Source: Syntrophothermus lipocalidus DSM 12680
Lineage (GTDB): Bacteria > Bacillota > Syntrophomonadia > Syntrophomonadales > Syntrophothermaceae
Length of the DNA stretch: 64,000 nucleotides
Direction: 5' to 3'
Assembly: GCF_000092405.1 (NCBI RefSeq)
Contig: NC_014220.1
Location: forward strand, 248,001-312,000
The notes under the pieces: model-generated
Seen by the model: only the letters and a program-made list of their open reading frames with translations
Told to the model about the DNA's origin: nothing
Databases searched by the model: none
Program-made: the position numbers and the translations under genes
Part shown: positions 34,302 through 42,182 of the stretch, piece after piece
Layout: the number at the start of each line of letters is the position of its first letter
Position numbering within the stretch: position 1 is the stretch's first letter

Positions 34302-35693
34302 TTGCTAACTGAAGAGCAACGATTCACATTAATAGCTGTCTGCATAACTTCTTTTTTGACCCCTTTTACGGGTAGTGCCATAAACATCGCTATTCCAGCA
34401 ATAGGTAAAGATATTGGGGCGAACATAGTTGCTTTGACTTGGATATCTACCAGTTTCATGTTAGCTTCGGCAGCTTTGTTATTACCGGTCGGAAGCATGG
34501 CAGATATAAAAGGGCGCAAACCCATTTTTATGGCTGGTATTGCTATTTTTGGGTTGACCGGTTTAGTGGGCGGGCTAGCCCGGACGTCTTCGTTGTTGCT
34601 GGCGATGCGGGTGTTGCAAGGGATGGGAGGAGCTTTGATTTTCAGCACAGGGATGGCGATACTCACAGCCGTTACCCCCCCAGGAATGAGAGGCAAGTTT
34701 TTGGGCATTAACTCAGCAGTAGTGTACGTAGGAGTATCGGTAGGACCTGTCTTGGGAGGATTTATCACACATTATTTGGGTTGGCGTTATATCTTTTTCT
34801 TTATCACCTTCTTAACTTTGGTGGCCTTGCTGGCTGCAACCAGGATCAAGACGGACGTAGCTCCCGGAAAGATGACCGGATTTGACTTGGCTGGGGCTGC
34901 CTTTTACACTTCCGGGCTGGTGGCATTGATGTACGGCCTTTCCATAATTGCGACCGCGGCGATGGGTAAATGGCTGTTAGGGCTGGGGGTAGTGCTTCTG
35001 GCTCTTTTCGTTTACCGCGAGCTGAACTCGGAATCGCCTTTGATCGAATTGAGAGTGTTACTGCGAAACCGTTCCTTTGCCTTCTCCAACCTGGCAGCTT
35101 TTATCAATTACATGGCAACCTCTGGGGTAACGTTCTTGTTATCGATTTACCTGCAAATGGTGAAAGGGCTAAGCGCTCAAGCGGCGGGGATGGTCATGCT
35201 TTCACAGCCTGTTATCATGGCTTTAGTTTCACCATACTCGGGCCGGATGTCAGATAAAGTTGAACCCCAGATAGTGGCGACTTGGGGTATGGCTCTAACT
35301 ATGGTAGGGCTTATCATGTACCAGTTTGTGAACCGCGACACCTCTCTTATATATGTCGCTATTACTTTAGTGGTAATGGGATTAGGATTCGGGCTTTTTG
35401 CCTCCCCTAACAACAACGCGGTTATGAGCTCAGTCCCAGCGCATCAGTATGGCATAGCTTCGTCGACCCTGAGTACTATGAGGTTGGTAGGACAAAGCTT
35501 CAGCATGACAGTGGTGGCTCTCATCATCGGTGCGGTGATGGGGAAAGTAAAAATAGACGCCGCCGAGATCGGGCCTTTCTTGCTAAGTATGAGGTTGATA
35601 CTTGGGCTGTTTGCGGTTACTTGTGTGGGGGGAATATTCGCTTCACTGGCTCGAGGCACCATTCATGCTGAACCGGACAGATTGAAGGGATAG
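34302..35693 (+). CDS. MFS transporter, DHA2 (EmrB/QacA) drug-export type
   Basis: Proton-driven exporter of about 463 residues with 14 predicted helices. Motif A between helices 2 and 3 reads GSMADIKGRKPIFMAG; motif B is RVLQGMGGALIF; motif C at helix 5 has GPVLGGFI, typical of antiporters. The likely start is TTG 34302, seven bases behind TGGAGGG; ATG 34287 overlaps that site and is the alternative. It sits just before the sigma-54 activator gene (22 bases), so the two may be co-transcribed. Substrate unknown. Confidence 0.88.
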   Translation: MLTEEQRFTLIAVCITSFLTPFTGSAINIAIPAIGKDIGANIVALTWISTSFMLASAALLLPVGSMADIKGRKPIFMAGIAIFGLTGLVGGLARTSSLLLAMRVLQGMGGALIFSTGMAILTAVTPPGMRGKFLGINSAVVYVGVSVGPVLGGFITHYLGWRYIFFFITFLTLVALLAATRIKTDVAPGKMTGFDLAGAAFYTSGLVALMYGLSIIATAAMGKWLLGLGVVLLALFVYRELNSESPLIELRVLLRNRSFAFSNLAAFINYMATSGVTFLLSIYLQMVKGLSAQAAGMVMLSQPVIMALVSPYSGRMSDKVEPQIVATWGMALTMVGLIMYQFVNRDTSLIYVAITLVVMGLGFGLFASPNNNAVMSSVPAHQYGIASSTLSTMRLVGQSFSMTVVALIIGAVMGKVKIDAAEIGPFLLSMRLILGLFAVTCVGGIFASLARGTIHAEPDRLKG

Positions 35694-35714
35694 AGGTTCT
35701 GAGGGGAAGGTGAG

Positions 35715-37817
35715 GTGGTTAAGTTGAGGCTTGAGGACATCATGACTCCCAACCCGGTTCTCTTACATCCCGAAATGCCTGTTTCCGAGGCGGCCAAAGT
35801 CTTTGTCGAACATGGAATAGATGGGGCGCCGGTAGTCGATGAACGCCGCCGGGTTATCGGGTTGCTGACCAAGAGCCATATCTTGAGGCTGGTAAGCCAG
35901 GAGCAGGACATGTCTATTCCGGTGAGTGAGGTGATGACAAGACGGGTCTTGGTTGGCCATCCGAGGGACGAGCTTTCTCAGTATTTCCGCACTACAGTGA
36001 AACGAATTCCAGTAGTACGAGAAGACGAAATTGTAGGGATTGTGACTAATTCCGATTTCCTAGAGGCTTTTTTTGATTCTTACTACCGGATGAGTACCGA
36101 ATTGAAAGCGGTAATAAACGCTACTCATAACGTGATTATTGCTGTTAATGAAAAGGGAATCATCAAGCTTATCAACCAAGCGGCAGAGAAGGCTTTGCAG
36201 GTTACGGCCGAGGAGGCGCTGGGTAGGCACGTAGCTGAAATCATACCTAACACGGGGTTACTGGAGGTCTTGAAAGAGGGTAAAACCCAAACCGCTCAAA
36301 AAATATGGCTCAATAGCCGTTGTTTTATTTCTAACCGTACGCCTATCTGGAAAGGCGAGACCCTTATTGGCGCCGTAGCCGTGCTTCAGGACGTATCAGA
36401 ACTGGAGGCCGTGTCCCAGGAGCTACAGTTTGTCAAGGATCTCAATGAAGTACTCAATGCTATTATCGAGTCTTCGTTTGACGGTCTGTTCATCACTGAT
36501 CGAAACGGCTACATTCTGCGGGCCAACCAAGCTTTGGAAAGAATTACCGGGTTTGAACCAGGAACCTTGGTGGGGCAGAACATTGAAGTTTTGGTTAAAA
36601 AGGGCATAGTTGCTCAAGAAGCTGCTAGCCTGGGGATCAGTACCGACCAACCTTGTACTTCGATGCAGACAACCCCCGAGGGTAAGGCCATCCTGTGGAC
36701 AGGCAGCCCGGTGTTCGATGAAGACGGGCGGGTCACAAGGATTGTCTACAATGTGAGGGATATGACGGAACTGACCCGGCTTGAACAGAAACTGGAACAG
36801 GCCCGCAGTCTGAGCCAACACTATGAAAGCCAGCTGAAGACTTTGAAGCTGCAGTACGTGGGTTCGGATAGATTGGTTGTCGGTTCGGCTGCCATGCGTA
36901 AGCTCATAGAAATGGTGGTAAGGGTGGGACAGGTAGACTCAACCGTGTTAATCACGGGAGAATCGGGGACCGGGAAAGAGTTGATAGCGGAGACGATTCA
37001 TAACAACAGCCGAAGGCGAGAAGGACCTTTTATCAAAGTAAACTGCGGCGCTATTCCTGAGCATTTATTGGAATCAGAACTTTTCGGTTATGAGGCTGGA
37101 GCTTTTACAGGAGCCAGGCGAGAAGGAAAAGCCGGTTACTTTGAAATGGCAGATGGGGGCACGCTTTTTTTAGATGAGATTGGAGAACTGCCCTTGAACC
37201 TCCAGGTAAAACTATTGCGGGTGTTGCAGAGTAAAGAGGTAACGCGGGTTGGTAGCACCCGGCCCACACGAGTTGACGCCAGGATTCTCGCGGGGACAAA
37301 CCGCAATCTCGAGGAAATGGTTCAAAACAAGCAGTTCCGTGAAGACCTTTACTACCGTTTAAACGTGATACCGCTTTACGTACCGCCGCTGAGAGAGCGA
37401 AAAGAGGAGATTCCGTTGTTAGTTGTGCATTTTGTAAAATTGATAAATCAAAAATACGAGATGAACAAGCGTTTTTCTCCGGAAGCTATCGAGGTTTTAA
37501 TGAAGTATGATTGGCCCGGCAATGTAAGGGAATTGGAGAACCTGGTAGAAAGGTTGCTGGTCACGTGTAGCGGTGACATAGTGAAGGTGGAAGATCTCCC
37601 ACCACAGTTTGGTGGAGGAACAACGGGGGCCGCGGAAGTAAGGGTTTCGGGCATTCTTCCCTTAAAAGACGCGGTGGAGAGCGTGGAAAGGCAGATATTA
37701 GAAAAAGCCTATGCTGAATACCGTACAACCAGGCAAATAGCTAGCAAACTAAGAGTCGATGCTTCGACTATAGTGAGAAAGGCTGCCAAATACGGGCTGA
37801 TAAATAAACTGAATTAG
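35715..37817 (+). CDS. Sigma-54-dependent activator with CBS pair and two PAS domains
   Basis: 700 residues. Two CBS motifs (about 5-115; IMTPNPVLL, DGAPVVDERRRVIGLLT, VMTRRVLVG, RIPVVREDEIVGIVT) bind an adenosyl ligand such as AMP or ATP. PAS domains follow at about 125-235 and 250-365, then a short coiled coil. The AAA+ core (about 385-620) has Walker A GESGTGKE, the sigma-54 contact loop GAFTGA, Walker B LFLDEIGEL and the arginine finger region. The end (RTTRQIASKLRVDASTIVRKAAKYG) is a helix-turn-helix. GTG start after GGAAGG. A perfect sigma-54 promoter lies 180 bases downstream, so it very probably drives the beta-oxidation operon in response to energy charge. Confidence 0.93.
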   Translation: MVKLRLEDIMTPNPVLLHPEMPVSEAAKVFVEHGIDGAPVVDERRRVIGLLTKSHILRLVSQEQDMSIPVSEVMTRRVLVGHPRDELSQYFRTTVKRIPVVREDEIVGIVTNSDFLEAFFDSYYRMSTELKAVINATHNVIIAVNEKGIIKLINQAAEKALQVTAEEALGRHVAEIIPNTGLLEVLKEGKTQTAQKIWLNSRCFISNRTPIWKGETLIGAVAVLQDVSELEAVSQELQFVKDLNEVLNAIIESSFDGLFITDRNGYILRANQALERITGFEPGTLVGQNIEVLVKKGIVAQEAASLGISTDQPCTSMQTTPEGKAILWTGSPVFDEDGRVTRIVYNVRDMTELTRLEQKLEQARSLSQHYESQLKTLKLQYVGSDRLVVGSAAMRKLIEMVVRVGQVDSTVLITGESGTGKELIAETIHNNSRRREGPFIKVNCGAIPEHLLESELFGYEAGAFTGARREGKAGYFEMADGGTLFLDEIGELPLNLQVKLLRVLQSKEVTRVGSTRPTRVDARILAGTNRNLEEMVQNKQFREDLYYRLNVIPLYVPPLRERKEEIPLLVVHFVKLINQKYEMNKRFSPEAIEVLMKYDWPGNVRELENLVERLLVTCSGDIVKVEDLPPQFGGGTTGAAEVRVSGILPLKDAVESVERQILEKAYAEYRTTRQIASKLRVDASTIVRKAAKYGLINKLN

Positions 37818-37832
37818 TTGCGGTATCGCAAC
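37817..37832. promoter_or_regulatory. Candidate activator site (inverted repeat)
   Basis: GTTGCG, four bases, CGCAAC: a perfect six-base-arm dyad that begins in the stop codon of the activator gene and lies 165-180 bases before the sigma-54 promoter, a normal distance for an enhancer-type site. A further TTGTTGCAATTATACAA stretch near 37879 shares the GTTGC/GCAA element. Confidence 0.4.
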
Positions 37833-37898
37833 GTGCCCGGCAAATATGCAACAGCAGGGCACACGGTTTTAGCCATATATTGTTGCAATTATACAATA

Positions 37899-37935
37899 AA
37901 TGTGAAAGAGGGGATTTGCTCTTTCACATTTTTTG
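37899..37935 (+). terminator. Intrinsic terminator after the activator gene
   Basis: Stem AATGTGAAAGAG / CTCTTTCACATT, 12 perfect pairs with an eight-base loop, then TTTT. Confidence 0.9.
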
Positions 37936-37996
37936 TTTTCAGAACTTTGTCGGATTTGACCGGGGTTTATGGACGTTTTTTCTTTTCCAGCTTGGG

Positions 37997-38013
37997 TGGC
38001 ACGCAACTTGCAC
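37997..38013 (+). promoter_or_regulatory. Sigma-54 promoter
   Basis: TGGCAC, GCAAC, TTGCAC: the -24 GG (37998-37999) and -12 GC (38010-38011) are ten bases apart and every consensus position is met. It points towards the Com-like gene and the thl operon, and follows the sigma-54 activator gene. Confidence 0.92.
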
Positions 38014-38094
38014 TTTAATAAAGCGGTTGCCGGGAAGCTCCTATCGGAAGCACGCGTCACGTAAGTTTTCCGAATTACTTCCCTCACTAGTTGC

Positions 38095-38132
38095 CCGCGC
38101 CGTGACTTGTACGGCGACACGGCGCGGAGGCA
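38095..38132 (+). other. Strong GC-rich hairpin in the operon leader
   Basis: CCGCGCCGTG (38095-38104) pairs perfectly with CACGGCGCGG (38118-38127), followed by AGGCATTTTTC. It is near-terminator in form and lies about 80 bases after the sigma-54 promoter. A second imperfect hairpin (AGCCCCG...ACCTGACGGGGCT, 38207-38234) follows. Confidence 0.6.
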
Positions 38133-38279
38133 TTTTTCTTTGAGACGTGAGGCATGATGAAGGCGAAGAACTTAATAGAATTGAGATAGCTGGAAGAGAG
38201 CCCCTGAGCCCCGCCAGGTAGACCTGACGGGGCTAATCTGTTCTTCTATATTGAGTGGCGGTGAAGGGGTGAAGACAGA

Positions 38280-38432
38280 TTGAAAGAATTCAGGTGCCAG
38301 AAGTGCAATAAACTGTTAGGAAAGTACAGGGAATGCCAGGAACTGGAAATCAAATGCCCCCGTTGCGGTTACAAGAATTATTTAAAAGAAGAGCCGGTGG
38401 TGACCGTGGCGAGCAGTGATCAGAAGAAGTAA
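38280..38432 (+). CDS. Com-like small zinc-finger protein
   Basis: 50 residues from a TTG start behind AAGGGGTG. FRCQKCNKLLGKYRECQELEIKCPRCGYKN has two Cys pairs (CQKC, CPRC) with a fifth Cys between, in the pattern of the phage Mu Com family: a small zinc-bound RNA-binding protein that in Mu frees the ribosome site of mom. Com-like mini-genes also occur outside phages. Here it lies alone in the leader between the sigma-54 promoter and the beta-oxidation genes, flanked by two similar hairpins; no phage genes are near. Confidence 0.75.
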   Translation: MKEFRCQKCNKLLGKYRECQELEIKCPRCGYKNYLKEEPVVTVASSDQKK

Positions 38433-38477
38433 ACCGCTAGTCGTTAAAGTGTAATGGACAGCCTGGTGGTAGTTTGT

Positions 38478-38568
38478 GGGATACCCTCCCTACCCCGGGG
38501 TCTTCCGGACCTCAGTTTGCTGAGAGCCGCTGAGCTCCTCGGGGGACCTTTAAAAGGCAGGGTTATCT
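38478..38568 (+). ncRNA. Candidate structured RNA in the thl leader
   Basis: GATACCCT-C-CCT near 38480-38492 pairs with AGG-C-AGGGTTATC near 38556-38568 to close a long stem with one bulge and one mismatch. Inside, GGTC/GACC (38499-38511), CTCAG/CTGAG around TTTG (38511-38524) and GAGC/GCTC (38524-38537) can form further hairpins. An intrinsic terminator follows at 38640. The layout is that of a riboswitch or attenuator, but the core matches no class known to me. It is proposed from pairing alone. Confidence 0.4.
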
Positions 38569-38639
38569 TGAAATAGGGGTACTTGCCGCGCAGGATGGAT
38601 CAAAAAGTGGATACTGTGAGTGAATTTAGAGAGCCTTTG

Positions 38640-38672
38640 AGCCCCGTCACTTTTGTTGGCGGGGCTTTTTTG
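38640..38672 (+). terminator. Intrinsic terminator before the thiolase gene
   Basis: AGCCCCGTC pairs with GGCGGGGCT (one G-T pair) and is followed by six T. It lies 125 bases upstream of the thiolase start and downstream of the sigma-54 promoter, with no obvious second promoter between, so it is likely a regulated attenuator. The sequence before it (AGAGAGCC...GAGCCCCG) repeats the one at 38197-38213. Confidence 0.85.
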
Positions 38673-38797
38673 CTGATGAAGGGCAGGGTTTGTCCTCGAC
38701 CAAAAGAATTGCTTGGGTTTTAGCCCAGAAAGGGGGATGGTGAAGGAGGTCGATAAGTTTGCAGCTGTTTACAACACTTGAAAGGGAGGAATGGAAC

Positions 38798-39994
38798 GTG
38801 AGAGAGGTTGTCATCGTAGGAGCAGCAAGAACACCTTTTGGTAGATTCGGCGGCGCCTTAAAGTCGTTCAAGGCGGTAGAGTTGGGAGCCATCGCCATTA
38901 AAGAGGCCGTCAACCGGGCAGGCATAAAGCCGGAACAGGTCGATTACGTTTACTATGGTCAGGTAGTACAAGCCGGTTGCGGGCAGGTTCCAGGGCGGCA
39001 GGCAGCTATCAAGGCGGGAATCCCCGTGGAGGTACCTTCCATCACGGTGAATAAAGTCTGTTCATCCGGTATTATTACCTGCGGGCTAGCCTACAAGATG
39101 ATCGCTGCCGGGTATATAGACATTGCTGTCGGTGGTGGGATGGAGAGCATGTCCAATATCCCGTTCGGGCTGTTCGACATGCGCTGGGGGGCTCGGATGG
39201 GCGTTCCGAACAAGAACTGTACCGACTTGATGGTATGGGACGGTTTGTGGTGTGCTTTCTACAACCGGCACATGGCTATTCACGGGTCGGAAGTCGCAAG
39301 AGAGTTCGGGTTGGATCGCGAGCCTCAGGACCGCTGGGCAGTGCGCAGCCAGAACCGGGCCGAAGCGGCTATTAAAGCGGGAAGGCTGAAGGACGAGATC
39401 GTACCGGTAACGGTACCAGGAAAGAAGCCGGTTGTGGTGGACACTGACGAGCAGCCTCGATTTGGGTGCACCTATGAAGACATCGCAAAACTACCTCCGG
39501 TATTCGACCCGCAGGGAACCATAACTGCAGGGAACGCTCCGGGAACCAATGACGGGGCCAGTGCGCTGGTTCTGATGGCCAAAGAAAAAGCCGAGGAACT
39601 GGGAATCAAGCCGCTGGCAACCGTATTGGGTTACGCTGAAGTCTCGCAGGAGCCTAGGTATATAGCTACTGTGCCCGGACTGTCGATTAAGAAGTTGTTA
39701 GACGAGAAGGGCATGTCGATCAAAGATATGGACCTCATCGAGATCAACGAAGCCTTTGCCGCAGTAGTTCTGACCAGTGGGAAAGCCATCCTCGGGCTGA
39801 CCGACGAGGAGCTGGATGAGAAGGTCAACGTCAACGGTAGCGCCATAGCCTTCGGACATCCCATCGGAGCCTCTGGCGGCCGTATACTGATGACCCTGGC
39901 CTACGAGCTCAAGCGGCGCGGCGGCGGACTCGGAGTATGCGGGATCTGCAGCGGTGCAGCTCAGGGCGATGCGATGATGATCAAGGTCGAGTAG
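38798..39994 (+). CDS. Acetyl-CoA acetyltransferase (thiolase)
   Basis: Cleaves acetoacetyl-CoA (or a 3-ketoacyl-CoA) with CoA to acetyl-CoA, the last step of butyrate oxidation; works in reverse in butyrate synthesis. 398 residues, standard. The acylated Cys is in VNKVCSSGI (near residue 88); NEAFAAV and GHPIGASGGR carry the catalytic His; the second Cys sits in GVCGICSGAAQGDA, where most thiolases have CIGGGQG, a clostridial variation. GTG start behind GGGAGG. First gene of the set thl-hbd-acd; no enoyl-CoA hydratase is nearby, so crotonase must come from elsewhere. Confidence 0.93.
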   Translation: MREVVIVGAARTPFGRFGGALKSFKAVELGAIAIKEAVNRAGIKPEQVDYVYYGQVVQAGCGQVPGRQAAIKAGIPVEVPSITVNKVCSSGIITCGLAYKMIAAGYIDIAVGGGMESMSNIPFGLFDMRWGARMGVPNKNCTDLMVWDGLWCAFYNRHMAIHGSEVAREFGLDREPQDRWAVRSQNRAEAAIKAGRLKDEIVPVTVPGKKPVVVDTDEQPRFGCTYEDIAKLPPVFDPQGTITAGNAPGTNDGASALVLMAKEKAEELGIKPLATVLGYAEVSQEPRYIATVPGLSIKKLLDEKGMSIKDMDLIEINEAFAAVVLTSGKAILGLTDEELDEKVNVNGSAIAFGHPIGASGGRILMTLAYELKRRGGGLGVCGICSGAAQGDAMMIKVE

Positions 39995-40044
39995 ACAGTA
40001 AGCCCTTAAGGGATTCAAGGTAATGCATGGAGGGGGTTATAAAG

Positions 40045-40899
40045 GTGGAAGTCAAAAAGATATTCGTGGTGGGTGCTGGCCAGATGGGTGGAGGCATCAC
40101 CCAGGTTGCAGCGCAAGCAGGATATGAAGTGGTCCAGTATGACATTACCATGGAACTGGTAGAAAAAGGGCTAGGAGTAATTACCAAGAACCTTTCCAAG
40201 GATGTGGAGAAAGGCAAGAGGACCGCAGAAGAGAAGGACGCCATCCTGGGGCGTATCAGCAAATCGGTAAGCCTCGAAGACGCGAAAGATGCTGACCTGG
40301 TAATTGAAGCAGTCGTCGAAAATTTTGACATTAAGAAGAATATATTCAGCGAATTGGACAGGATTTGCCCTGAGCACACCATTCTTGCTACTAACACCTC
40401 ATCTCTGCCGATAACTCAGATTGCAGCTTGCACCAAGCGTCCAGAGAAGGTTATCGGAATGCACTTCATGAACCCGGTGCCGGTCATGAAACTGGTCGAA
40501 ATCATCCGGGGCCTGGCTACTACCGATGAAGTCTACCAGGTTGTAGAAGAGGCCTCAATAAAGATGGGTAAAGTACCTGTTTGGTGTAAAGATGTACCCG
40601 GGTTTGTATCGAACCGGGTTCTTCAGGTAATGATTAACGAGGCTTTGTGGGAGCTGTATGAAGGGGTGGCCCCGGCCGAGAATATCGACAACATCATGAA
40701 ACTGGGGATGAACCATCCTATGGGACCGCTGGCTCTGGCTGACTTGATTGGTCTCGATACGGTACTGGCTATTCTCAATGTAATGTACCAAGGGTATGGA
40801 GATCCGAAGTACCGTCCGTCCCCGCTGTTGAAGCAGTATGTCCAGGCCGGCTGGTTGGGCAGAAAGACCGGCAAGGGTATCTACGACTACAGCAAGTAG
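40045..40899 (+). CDS. hbd: 3-hydroxybutyryl-CoA dehydrogenase
   Basis: NAD-dependent oxidation of 3-hydroxyacyl-CoA to 3-ketoacyl-CoA. 284 residues, the typical single-function size. Rossmann motif [16 protein letters not shown] at the start; [12 protein letters not shown], the catalytic His in [17 protein letters not shown] with its Glu, and [17 protein letters not shown] are all conserved. The GTG at 40045 is chosen because GGAGGGGG (40029-40036) fits it; the ATG at 40027 would overlap the site. Spaced 50 bases from the thiolase gene. Confidence 0.95.
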   Translation: MEVKKIFVVGAGQMGGGITQVAAQAGYEVVQYDITMELVEKGLGVITKNLSKDVEKGKRTAEEKDAILGRISKSVSLEDAKDADLVIEAVVENFDIKKNIFSELDRICPEHTILATNTSSLPITQIAACTKRPEKVIGMHFMNPVPVMKLVEIIRGLATTDEVYQVVEEASIKMGKVPVWCKDVPGFVSNRVLQVMINEALWELYEGVAPAENIDNIMKLGMNHPMGPLALADLIGLDTVLAILNVMYQGYGDPKYRPSPLLKQYVQAGWLGRKTGKGIYDYSK

Positions 40900-40941
40900 G
40901 TGGAGGATTGTCAAAGAAGTTGAATGCAAGGGGTGAGGATA

Positions 40942-42090
40942 TTGCATTTTCAATTGAGTGAAGAGTCTTTAATGTTAAGGGATATGGTCCGCAAGTTTGT
41001 CAAAAACGAAGTAGAACCGATCGCGGCCGAGATCGACCGCGAGCACCGGTTCCCCATGGAGACGTTCAAGAAGCTAGCTGATCTGGGACTTACCGGGATA
41101 CCGATTCCGGAAGAGTGGGGCGGAGCAGGCGGCACTTATCTCGACTTTGCCATGTTCATTGAGGAGCTAGCCAAGGCTTGTGCATCTACTGCCGTCATAA
41201 TGGCGGTTCATACCGGGTTAGGTTGCATGAGCACTTATCTCTATGGCACGGAGAAGGCAAAACAAAAATACCTCCGGGCGCTGGCCACCGGTGAAATTAT
41301 AGGGGCGTACGCTCTCACCGAGCCGAATGCCGGTTCAGATGCGGCTTCTATTCGGTGCAGGGCAGAGGATGCCGGGGACCATTTCATAGTGAACGGCAGC
41401 AAGATATTCATTACCAACGGCGGGTATGCTACTACGTATTGCACATTCGTAAAGACCGATCCCTCCCAGCCCCCTGGCAAAGGCATCACATGCCTCATCA
41501 TAGAGAAAGATACTCCTGGCTTCTCCATCAGCAAGCCGGTAGAGAAGATGGGCATGAACGGGTCTCCTACCTGCGAGCTCTACTTTGACAATGTCAAGGT
41601 ACCAAAAGAAAACGTGTTGGGTGAGGTCAATAATGGGTTCGAAGTGGCGATGGGATTGCTGGACGGCGGGCGTATAACAATCGCGGCTCAGGGGCTTGGC
41701 ATAGGTGAGGGCGCTCTTGAATATACAGTTAATTATATAAAAGAAAGAAAGCAGTTCGGCCGTCCCTTAGCAGCAAACCAGGGTGTGCAGTTCATGGTGG
41801 CCGATATGGCTACTGCCCTGGAAGCGGCTCAGCTTCTGGTATACCGGGCAGCATGGCTGAAGGACAACAAGCTTCCCCACAGCAAGGAAGCTTCTATGGC
41901 CAAGAAGTTTGCTACCGACACATCTATGGAAGTTTGCACCAACTGTGTACAGTTGATGGGCGGGTACGGCTACTGCAAAGAGTTCCCGGTCGAACGCATG
42001 ATGAGAGACGTGAAAGTGACCCAGATTTACGAGGGCTCTAACCAAATTCAAAGGATGATAATTGGCAGGCACGTTATCGGTCGTTTCTAG
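40942..42090 (+). CDS. Acyl-CoA dehydrogenase (short chain, butyryl-CoA type)
   Basis: FAD enzyme of about 382 residues that oxidises acyl-CoA to enoyl-CoA and passes electrons to electron-transfer flavoprotein. Family signatures: YALTEPNAGSDAASIR, FITNGGYATTY, GMNGSPTCELYFDNVKVP, LMGGYGYCKEFPVERMMRDVKV and the catalytic glutamate in QIYEGSNQIQRMIIGRH. TTG 40942 is the likely start, after GGGGTGAGG; ATG 40924 lacks a ribosome site. Together with the preceding two genes it covers most of butyrate beta-oxidation. etfAB is not in the window. A terminator follows. Confidence 0.93.
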   Translation: MHFQLSEESLMLRDMVRKFVKNEVEPIAAEIDREHRFPMETFKKLADLGLTGIPIPEEWGGAGGTYLDFAMFIEELAKACASTAVIMAVHTGLGCMSTYLYGTEKAKQKYLRALATGEIIGAYALTEPNAGSDAASIRCRAEDAGDHFIVNGSKIFITNGGYATTYCTFVKTDPSQPPGKGITCLIIEKDTPGFSISKPVEKMGMNGSPTCELYFDNVKVPKENVLGEVNNGFEVAMGLLDGGRITIAAQGLGIGEGALEYTVNYIKERKQFGRPLAANQGVQFMVADMATALEAAQLLVYRAAWLKDNKLPHSKEASMAKKFATDTSMEVCTNCVQLMGGYGYCKEFPVERMMRDVKVTQIYEGSNQIQRMIIGRHVIGRF

Positions 42091-42105
42091 TTGTGGTGGT
42101 TGTGG

Positions 42106-42144
42106 AAAATCCCGTTACCCCTTTACAGGGGTAACGGATTTTCA
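42106..42144 (+). terminator. Intrinsic terminator after acyl-CoA dehydrogenase
   Basis: CCGTTACCCC / GGGGTAACGG with loop TTTACA, flanked by AAAAT and ATTTT so it can act in both directions. The CoA-transferase genes behind it are therefore read-through or have their own start. Confidence 0.8.
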
Positions 42145-42182
42145 TACTTGTTTTTTAGATTTGAGGAGGAGGAGGTAGAGTA

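Noticed and set aside
38280-38432. Prophage remnant signalled by the Com-like gene
   Set aside because: No phage gene, integrase or attachment site is near; the neighbours are metabolic genes.
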